Shown here one piece after another: positions 7,074 to 11,552 of a stretch of 11,552 nt of DNA. Both the position numbers and the translations under genes were made by a program. How positions within the stretch are numbered: the stretch's first letter is position 1; each line of letters starts with the position of its first letter. This DNA comes from Nitrososphaerota archaeon (GTDB lineage: Archaea; Thermoproteota; Nitrososphaeria; Nitrososphaerales; Nitrososphaeraceae), in the NCBI GenBank assembly GCA_005877345.1, contig VBPR01000126.1, positions 1 to 11,552 on the forward strand, written 5' to 3'. The notes below the pieces were generated by a model. The model saw only the letters and a program-made list of their open reading frames with translations. It had not been told where the DNA came from and did not search any database.

Positions 7074-7202
7074 ATGCACCTAGAGTTAGACAAAGAAAAT
7101 AATAAATTAATTTTAACTCAGTATATCAGTCATAACGAAGCAAGGTCCTGGTTTATCACAAGATTTCTAAACTTCATGACTAAAGGAGTGATAGGTAAAT
7201 GA
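7074..7202 (+). CDS. 42-residue ORF overlapping the DUF899 start
   Basis: The frame reads MHLELDKENNKLILTQYISH and continues through SWFITRFLNFMTKGVIGK to a TGA at 7200-7202. Its last bases form ATGA with the DUF899 start at 7199, a classic translational-coupling overlap. The Shine-Dalgarno-like GGAG for DUF899 (7185-7188) lies inside this frame. A TATA box 26 bases upstream fits leaderless translation from this ATG. The protein has one strand-like part and an amphipathic, basic helix at the end, but no cysteine and no full membrane span. It could be a real small protein, a leader peptide for DUF899, or the tail of a lost gene: strand then helix vaguely recalls an SRPBCC end, a weak guess. 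No function is assigned. Confidence 0.5.
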   Translation: MHLELDKENNKLILTQYISHNEARSWFITRFLNFMTKGVIGK

Positions 7203-7915
7203 GACACTTGGACAATCATCAAATTGTTTCAAAAGATGAATGGTTAGCAGCTCGTGGCGCTTTACTCAAAAAGGAAAAAGAATTTACTTTATTACGGGAG
7301 AAACTTGGTCAACAACAACGAGATATGCCTTGGGTTTTAGTCGATAAAGAATATCTCTTTGATGGACCAAATGGAAAACAAACGTTATCAGAACTTTTTG
7401 ATGGAAGGAGTCAATTAATTGTTTATCACTTTATGTTCGATCCTAACTGGGACGCAGGATGTCCGTCTTGTTCTTTTTGGGCTGACAATTTTAATGGAAT
7501 AGTTGTCCATTTGAATCAACGAGATGTTACCATGATAGCAGTTTCTAAAGCACCTTATAGCAAAATAGGCGAATACAAGAAGCGTATGGGTTGGAATTTT
7601 AAGTGGGTTTCTTCTTATGATAATGATTTCAATTTTGATTATCATGTATCGTTTACACCAGAAGAATTGAGCGAGAAAAAAGCTTTCTATAATTATAATT
7701 TGCAAGATACACACAGTCCAGAGCGAGAGGGAGTTAGTGTGTTTTACAAGGATACTGCCGGCCATGTGTTTCATACTTATTCCGCGTATGCGCGGGGCAT
7801 TGATGTATTGAACGTCGCATATCATTACCTCGACCTCGTACCCAAGGGACGGGATGAAGACGGCCATGAATTCCCTCAATTTTGGGTACGACGGCATGAT
7901 GAATACGGCAAGTAA
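7199..7915 (+). CDS. DUF899 thioredoxin-fold protein with CPSC motif
   Basis: This 238-residue protein is a DUF899 (COG4312-like) member. The N-terminal helix with DEWLAARGALLKKEKEFT is followed by WVLVDKEYLFDG, LSELFDGRSQLIVYHFMFDP, and GCPSCSFWAD with Cys88 and Cys91 in a C-x2-C arrangement like thioredoxin. The C-terminal half has VFYKD, HTYSAYARG and a final YLDLVPKGRDE, as in other members. The fold is thioredoxin-like and a thiol-redox role is plausible, but the substrate is unknown. It sits in a unit with the 42-residue ORF and about 260 bases after DUF2182, another Cys-motif gene. The last 175 bases are near 49% G+C against about 36% for the first 540, so the 3' part differs in composition from the rest and from neighbouring genes. 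Confidence 0.93.
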   Translation: MRHLDNHQIVSKDEWLAARGALLKKEKEFTLLREKLGQQQRDMPWVLVDKEYLFDGPNGKQTLSELFDGRSQLIVYHFMFDPNWDAGCPSCSFWADNFNGIVVHLNQRDVTMIAVSKAPYSKIGEYKKRMGWNFKWVSSYDNDFNFDYHVSFTPEELSEKKAFYNYNLQDTHSPEREGVSVFYKDTAGHVFHTYSAYARGIDVLNVAYHYLDLVPKGRDEDGHEFPQFWVRRHDEYGK

Positions 7916-7981
7916 TCAGTGCGATTAGGTCAATGATTGATATCCAATATTTTGTTATTGAAAAGTCTGCTAAACCAACTT

Positions 7982-7990
7982 AGATATATT
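7982..7990 (+). promoter_or_regulatory. TATA box of the 8013-8501 gene
   Basis: AGATATATT lies 23-31 bases before the ATG at 8013, which fits a leaderless transcript and supports that ATG over the in-frame ATG at codon 13. Confidence 0.5.
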
Positions 7991-8012
7991 CTGTCAATTT
8001 ACTGATAGTTAG

Positions 8013-8501
8013 ATGTATGGGAGTCAAAATAAGAGATCTAAATGGAAAATGGAATATGATGACACGATTTACAAGATCTATGACTGGAACAAAAATCTCG
8101 CAGCGTATTTCTTTCCGAATTACAATTTGGTAGAAACTAGTGAGGACGAAGATGAAATTATTGAAAAACTGAACCAGTCACATCAAAATGTTAGAGGAGG
8201 GAATATTCTCCTTCCTTTGATAAAATTGAATCTACTTGATAAGGAAGAACGAATAGACCTGGAATATACTATTGTCGCACTGGAACAAAATCTCCAACGA
8301 ACCAAAGTATGGAGGGAATGGTTAGTACAGAATGATAGAAAATTTGCGATAATTGGAAATGCGGTATTTACTTCTAGGGAAGACAGGGAAATGCTTTCAA
8401 TTGCTCTTGTAATCGACTCTAAGATAATACTTGGAGAAAAAGAAACGCTTGTTGCATTAACTCCCTTATTGGATGAACTACATGAAGCCGCTCTATTGTA
8501 G
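8013..8501 (+). CDS. Soluble acidic protein, function unknown
   Basis: This 162-residue protein matches no family I recognise. After a basic start (NKRSKWKMEYDD) it has an aromatic stretch (YDWNKNLAAYFFPNYN), an acidic linker (ETSEDEDEIIEKL) and a helical core (LDLEYT-like region, EQNLQRTKVWREWL). The last third, with KFAIIGNAVFTSREDREM, SIALVIDSKIILG and LLDELHEAALL, suggests alternating strand and helix. It has no cysteine, signal peptide or membrane segment. The start is chosen from the TATA distance. It lies 97 bases after DUF899 with its own promoter signal, so it is probably transcribed separately. Confidence 0.75.
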   Translation: MYGSQNKRSKWKMEYDDTIYKIYDWNKNLAAYFFPNYNLVETSEDEDEIIEKLNQSHQNVRGGNILLPLIKLNLLDKEERIDLEYTIVALEQNLQRTKVWREWLVQNDRKFAIIGNAVFTSREDREMLSIALVIDSKIILGEKETLVALTPLLDELHEAALL

Positions 8502-8546
8502 AAAAAATTTATTCTACTTACAAGTAATCCATGCTCTTCATGTAGT
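8477..8546. repeat. Nested inverted repeat over the stop codon of the 8013-8501 gene
   Basis: ACTACATGAAG (8477-8487) is matched exactly by CTTCATGTAGT (8536-8546). Inside it GTAGAA (8498-8503, containing the TAG stop) is matched by TTCTAC (8512-8517). RNA from either strand could fold into a long stem with an inner hairpin. It may act in 3'-end formation or RNA stability. Confidence 0.5.
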
Positions 8547-8817
8547 AAGTTTCTATTACCTATTACTGGCTGTTTGCTCTCGATAACTAAAGTTATTCAC
8601 GACATGTGGTTTGTCATTCAAATTTGATGTAATTTGTAGATTAATTGACATTAGACAAATAAAATGTACTGGTGTTAAGCTGTTGCCAATTCCAAACTCT
8701 AATTTAGTTTAAGACAAGCAAATTCCTTATTATTCATCTTCTAGGAGAAAGGATTAGCTAAATTAAAATATTATATTGTAACATCAGATTACAAGAGCCA
8801 TAATAAGGTAAGAGTAA
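8502..8817. other. 316-base gap without a recognised gene
   Basis: After the nested inverted repeat, this AT-rich gap shows no family match on either strand. The frame of the preceding gene stays open for 38 codons after its TAG (FILLTSNPCSSCSKFL, then hydrophobic), but nothing shows that this is translated. ATATTATATTG near 8766-8776 is the best TATA-like site before the gene at 8818. Confidence 0.5.
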
Positions 8818-9210
8818 TTGAAGGAGAATAATGATTCTGATAATGGTATAAGTAATAATCGAGAAAATAATAGAGAGCTTCCTGATGGTAATAACTACAC
8901 AGTAAAGTGTGAAACATTAGAGGACGGAACAGAAGCTTTTATGAAATGGATGAATTCAACAGATAAAAAATCACTTTCTTCGGCTAATCCCATTGTCTTG
9001 ATTAAATTCATTAATGATAAACATACAATAGTATATGACACCATTATGTCTCAGGAAGTCGATGTAGAATTAACCGATGGCATACCGTTTTGTAACTTTT
9101 GTAAATCTGATGATTGCGCTCATGTAGGATTTGCAATATGCATAGAGCAATTGTATGGTCATCGACATGGAGAAAAAGAAGAGACGGTTGATAAAATGAT
9201 GGATTACTAA
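8818..9210 (+). CDS. Small protein with a Cys-Cys-Cys-His zinc-knuckle-like motif
   Basis: This 130-residue protein has an Asn-rich, polar first 30 residues, probably flexible. A compact middle follows (EDGTEAFMKWMN, NPIVLIKFIND, KHTIVYDTIMS). Near the end it has FCNFCKSDDCAHVGFAI, with Cys92, Cys95, Cys100 and His102, spaced as a small zinc site and loosely like a SWIM finger; Cys108 and two more His follow. Metal binding is inferred, and the family is unknown to me. The start used is the TTG at 8818, the first codon after an in-frame TAA that allows initiation. The next in-frame ATG (codon 42) would drop a third of the protein. An ATG at 8831 with GGAG 4 bases before it is out of frame and yields only a six-residue peptide, which is odd. 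It converges with the antiporter gene, 39 bases apart. Confidence 0.75.
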   Translation: MKENNDSDNGISNNRENNRELPDGNNYTVKCETLEDGTEAFMKWMNSTDKKSLSSANPIVLIKFINDKHTIVYDTIMSQEVDVELTDGIPFCNFCKSDDCAHVGFAICIEQLYGHRHGEKEETVDKMMDY

Positions 9211-9249
9211 GATCAATTTAGATAGGTCATGTTACCTTATTATTATTTT

Positions 9250-10479
9250 TCATTCCTTTGGAGCTCTTTTAAAGCGAAAGGAAAATCTGTTTCCTTCTTT
9301 GGAACTAGAGAAAATGTTTGCAAATTTCCATCCCCACTTAATTATATTTGGTGTCATAAACGTAGTAATTATTGTCATAGTTCCTATCATAGGTAATAAA
9401 AACGAGCTAGCCCCACCAATGTCTGTTCCTCCCTTGGCCACAACCAGCGCAAGCTCCCCACCAGAAGAAGACAATCCAAAACCTGCCCTTAATGCAGTCA
9501 GAGTGTTATAGCCTTGAGATTTTGAGGACAGGAATACTGTGAAAAACTTAGCAATTAGCGATACTGCAATAAGTATCATAGCAGGAATTATAAAGGTAGG
9601 TATCTGAGTAATGTCCATTAGTGCACCTACGGAGATAAAAAATAGAGCTCCAAACATATCCTTGATAGGACTAGTAAGAACTTTTGTAACCGAATGCACT
9701 TTTGATTCTGCAATCAATACACCTGCAAAAAATGCACCCGTAGCTACAGATATACCAATTTCATATGCAATAAATGATAGTCCAAACGCTACACCAAGAA
9801 TCGTTACTATTAACACATCATGTTGATTTGTTGCCCCGACATAGTTAACAAATTTTGGTATTATTTTTGAACCCAACACTAATACTCCACCAATGAAAGC
9901 AAGAACGGTTTCAATAGATAGAGCTAGGTCTGGTACAGATACTACGCCAGTAGAAGATACAGACTGCAATATTGCTAACATAGAGATGATGATAATGTCT
10001 TCAATCACAGCTACACCTAGAATTATGTAAGACGCCTCTTCTTTTATCATGCCAAGTTCTTCTAGAATTCTCATGACAATAACTGTGCTCGTTACCGAAA
10101 TTGCGAGTGCCAGAAAAAGACTGTTAGAAAGCGAATAATTCAGACTTTGACAAACTATCAATCCTATTGCAAAAGTTCCCAACGCTTCTGAAAGAGCAAT
10201 TACAAACGCTTTTTTCCCTATTTTTTTTAGCTTTTCGATGGGAAATTCCAATCCTACGACAAACAAAAGTAAGACTATCCCTATCTCGGCAAATAGATTC
10301 AGAATATCTGGGTTTAATACCAAACTAAAAGGAGGAGTATACGGACCAATTATCATTCCTGCGACAATGTAACCTATTACCATTGGTTGCTTGAGTTTGT
10401 AAGATACCAACGCCATAACCGATGCAACAATCATGACAACGGCTAAATCCTCTAAAATCGGTCCAAGTTCAATAACCAT
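9250..10479 (-). CDS. CPA2-family cation:proton antiporter, membrane domain only
   Basis: This 409-residue membrane protein is a monovalent cation:proton antiporter of the CPA2 (KefB/NapA-like) group, exchanging Na+ or K+ for H+ across the cytoplasmic membrane. It consists of about 12 hydrophobic helices. Family marks are LKQPMVIGYIVAGMIIGP (29-46), LLFVVGLEFP (71-80), AISVTSTVIVMRILEELG (126-143), VIEDIIII with Glu160 and Asp161 at the ion-binding helix, GAFFAGVLIAES, ALFFISVGALMD, and GLSSSGGELALVVAKGG. It ends in a short basic tail (FSFRFKRAPKE) and lacks the cytoplasmic TrkA_N/RCK domain that KefB and KefC carry, so nucleotide or glutathione gating of that kind is not expected. Ion choice cannot be read from the sequence. 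The ATG at 10479 is supported by a TATA box about 27 bases upstream. Confidence 0.95.
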   Translation of the reverse strand: MVIELGPILEDLAVVMIVASVMALVSYKLKQPMVIGYIVAGMIIGPYTPPFSLVLNPDILNLFAEIGIVLLLFVVGLEFPIEKLKKIGKKAFVIALSEALGTFAIGLIVCQSLNYSLSNSLFLALAISVTSTVIVMRILEELGMIKEEASYIILGVAVIEDIIIISMLAILQSVSSTGVVSVPDLALSIETVLAFIGGVLVLGSKIIPKFVNYVGATNQHDVLIVTILGVAFGLSFIAYEIGISVATGAFFAGVLIAESKVHSVTKVLTSPIKDMFGALFFISVGALMDITQIPTFIIPAMILIAVSLIAKFFTVFLSSKSQGYNTLTALRAGFGLSSSGGELALVVAKGGTDIGGASSFLLPMIGTMTIITTFMTPNIIKWGWKFANIFSSSKEGNRFSFRFKRAPKE

Positions 10480-10500
10480 AGTTTAAAGTAAATAAATTAC

Positions 10501-10510
10501 TTTTTATAAA
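10501..10510 (-). promoter_or_regulatory. TATA box of the antiporter gene
   Basis: The minus strand reads TTTATAAAAA about 22-31 bases before the ATG at 10479, so the transcript should start at or next to the start codon. Confidence 0.6.
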
Positions 10511-10644
10511 TGTGAATAAAGTATATCTTTTTTCTGAATCGGGCCAACTCATGTTCCTGAACAATCACGGATTATGAAAATCTGAACATGGAGCGTGGTG
10601 GTTGGGTTTATAATTAGATTAGTGTCAGATCTAGATATATAAGT

Positions 10645-10665
10645 TTGGTCTATATAAAGGACCAA
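10645..10665 (+). promoter_or_regulatory. TATA box framed by a perfect inverted repeat (candidate operator)
   Basis: TTGGTC (10645-10650) and GACCAA (10660-10665) are exact inverted repeats enclosing TATATAAAG, a good archaeal TATA box. A repressor bound here would block TBP directly. Transcription to the right would start near 10680, inside the direct repeat below, yet no plus-strand gene follows within the window. To the left, the antiporter start is 165 bases away and has its own TATA box. The inverted repeat is seen directly; regulation is inferred. Confidence 0.5.
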
Positions 10666-10668
10666 CAT

Positions 10669-10740
10669 TGGTTTGGACTTTGGATTTGTTAATCAATTTA
10701 TCATCTGGTGTGGACTATGGATTTGTTAATCAATTTATCA
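10669..10740 (+). repeat. Two 35-bp direct repeats, 37-bp period
   Basis: The copies at 10669-10703 and 10706-10740 differ at two bases. Both end in GGATTTGTTAATCAATTTATCA. The 37-base period is not a multiple of three, which argues against a protein repeat. They start next to the inverted-repeat promoter and may form part of a short non-coding transcript ending at the T-run at 10742-10746, or be a pair of protein-binding sites. The rest of the gap 10480-10963 has CATGTTC (10550-10556) mirrored by GAACATG (10584-10590) and no gene that I can support. Confidence 0.85.
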
Positions 10741-10824
10741 CTTTTTAGACTCACATATCTTATTTCATTATTACGAATTGAAACCAATAACAATAACTAA
10801 GTTGAATTTACTAAGTCTGGACCT

Positions 10825-10852
10825 ATCGGGAACCATATCGGTTGGTTACCGA
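10825..10852 (+). repeat. Dispersed GGGAACCATAT box, copy C, with small hairpin
   Basis: ATCGGGAACCATAT repeats the core of copies A and B. GTTACCGA follows after a six-base-longer spacer, matching GTTATCGA and GTTAACGA in those copies. TCGGT (10838-10842) and ACCGA (10848-10852) can pair around a five-base loop. Confidence 0.4.
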
Positions 10853-10963
10853 GAGCTAAGTTCTTCTTTTCTTGATAACGATGTTCGTCTGTCCGAAACC
10901 CGTTCAATTAGGAAGAGGTGTATTATACTGGAAATCGTACAAATATAGTTATAAAAGGTTGAT

Positions 10964-11170
10964 TCAGTCGCGAGCACTTAGATCGCATAACAGTCGGCTT
11001 ACTACTAAACATTCAGTAGCAGTAATTACGTCAGCATTCTTCTTTACGAGAGCTGATTTACCCCGCTCTATAACGTTGTCTATTATCTGCTGAGTGAAAT
11101 TTCGATTTTTAACCAGGAAATCTTTTATCCTCTGTTCAAGCTCGTTAATTTTCTGAGTATTAATTGACAT
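10964..11170 (-). CDS. Small helical protein, function unknown
   Basis: This 68-residue protein starts at the ATG at 11170 and looks like two or three helices: INELEQRIKDFLVKNRNF, TQQIIDNVIERGKSALVKKN, and ITATECLVVSRLLCDLSARD. It has two cysteines and no membrane segment or signal peptide. No family is recognised. A weak TATA-like TAATTA at 11195-11200 is about 27 bases upstream, which would fit leaderless translation. The opposite-strand frame covering the same bases is basic and low in structure, so the minus strand is the better choice. Confidence 0.6.
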   Translation of the reverse strand: MSINTQKINELEQRIKDFLVKNRNFTQQIIDNVIERGKSALVKKNADVITATECLVVSRLLCDLSARD

Positions 11171-11272
11171 TGATCAGGATTGACGACGTTGTGGTAATTA
11201 AGCGTGTTCATGGAACTAATAGTGTGAATGCAAAAACTCTAGAAATTATGATACTAATAAGATACATTCCTT

Positions 11273-11280
11273 AAAAAAAA
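11273..11280 (-). terminator. Oligo-T terminator candidate of the TRAM gene
   Basis: The minus strand has eight T residues about 117 bases after the TRAM stop codon. Archaeal RNA polymerase often stops at such T runs without a stem. No closer T run follows the gene. Confidence 0.4.
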
Positions 11281-11286
11281 TCTACG

Positions 11287-11296
11287 GGGAACCATA
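11287..11296 (+). repeat. Dispersed GGGAACCATA box, copy D (core only)
   Basis: The ten-base core shared with copies A and C occurs again here, in the gap between the small helical protein and the TRAM gene. The flanks do not match the longer copies, so this one may be chance. Confidence 0.3.
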
Positions 11297-11396
11297 AAAT
11301 CATATTATGTGAAGATACTTGCAATACTAAAGCTAGTGCTTCAACTGAATCCTATGACTTCAATGCATGGCAACAATAGTAAGCTTATTTTTTGAT

Positions 11397-11552
11397 TCAC
11401 ACAACTTCTGCTTTTGCAAAGCGGTCTCCAATACTGGTAATTCTTATGTTCGTTTTCTGTCCGGCTTTTGCACCTTGAACAAAGATTACAAATCCTTGGA
11501 TTCTAGCAATTCCATCGCCCCTTTTGCTTATTTCTGATATCTCAACTTCATA
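11397..11552 (-). CDS. TRAM-domain protein, 3' part (cut by the window edge)
   Basis: The minus strand is open from the window edge to the TGA at 11397-11399, giving 51 C-terminal residues: YEVEISEISKRGDGIARIQG, then FVIFVQGAKAGQ and a final IRITSIGDRFAKAEVV. This is a TRAM domain, an OB-like barrel that binds RNA. The signature is R-G-D/E-G-I-A-R-I followed by VFV-x-GA-x-x-G and I-x-x-I-G-x-x-F-A-x-A. The protein ends with the domain, as in the single-TRAM proteins of archaea. Those act like cold-shock RNA chaperones, so that role is likely. The N-terminus is outside the window, so a larger protein with a C-terminal TRAM domain is possible. Confidence 0.92.
   Translation of the reverse strand, partial: YEVEISEISKRGDGIARIQGFVIFVQGAKAGQKTNIRITSIGDRFAKAEVV

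Noticed and set aside
7415..7897. Long minus-strand frame of 160 codons opposite DUF899
   Set aside because: It is the antisense shadow of a clearly recognised gene and has no features of its own.
10669..10740. Direct repeats considered as a minimal CRISPR array
   Set aside because: The 35-bp copies are separated by only 2 bases, so there is no spacer, and no cas gene is in the window.
10872..11093. Plus-strand frame of 73 codons
   Set aside because: It mostly mirrors the minus-strand gene at 10964-11170, is rich in Ser, Arg and Lys without order, and has no promoter or ribosome site at its ATG.

Overview
This window looks like chromosomal DNA of an archaeon, most likely an ammonia-oxidising member of the Nitrososphaeria (Thaumarchaeota), perhaps close to Nitrosocosmicus or Nitrososphaera. 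The reasons are AT-rich DNA, several TATA boxes about 25 bases before a start codon (leaderless transcripts), few Shine-Dalgarno sites, a single-domain TRAM protein, an AF1521-like macro-domain protein, and long gaps between genes that hold gene relics. The lineage is inferred from this gene style, not from a marker gene. No rRNA, tRNA, transposase or CRISPR array was recognised.

Left part (1-4300), mostly minus strand: a zinc alcohol dehydrogenase of the CAD type, a macro-domain protein, the 3' remnant of an F420/flavin luciferase-like monooxygenase, a universal stress protein directly upstream of that remnant, and two small proteins of unknown function. A plus-strand antibiotic-biosynthesis-monooxygenase-type gene follows. 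It is cut by one in-frame TAA, after which the family sequence continues in the same frame. Two related repeats and an 18-bp tandem repeat lie between these genes.

Centre (4420-8501): an unknown minus-strand gene, then a 498-base gap with a cluster of inverted repeats that could be a small RNA. A plus-strand block follows: DUF1326, DUF2182, a 42-residue ORF and DUF899. DUF1326 and DUF2182 are a recurrent pair of cysteine-rich, putatively metal-binding proteins, and DUF899 is a thioredoxin-fold protein with a CPSC motif. The DUF899 start overlaps the small ORF by 4 bases. Together they suggest a metal or thiol-redox module of unknown chemistry. An unknown 162-residue protein ends this block.

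Right part (8502-11552): a small protein with a Cys/Cys/Cys/His knuckle, a convergent CPA2 cation:proton antiporter, a 484-base gap holding a TATA box framed by a perfect inverted repeat followed by two 35-bp direct repeats, a small helical protein, and the 3' end of a TRAM-domain protein. A short box, GGGAACCATA or GGGAATCATA, occurs four times outside convincing genes, always on the plus strand.
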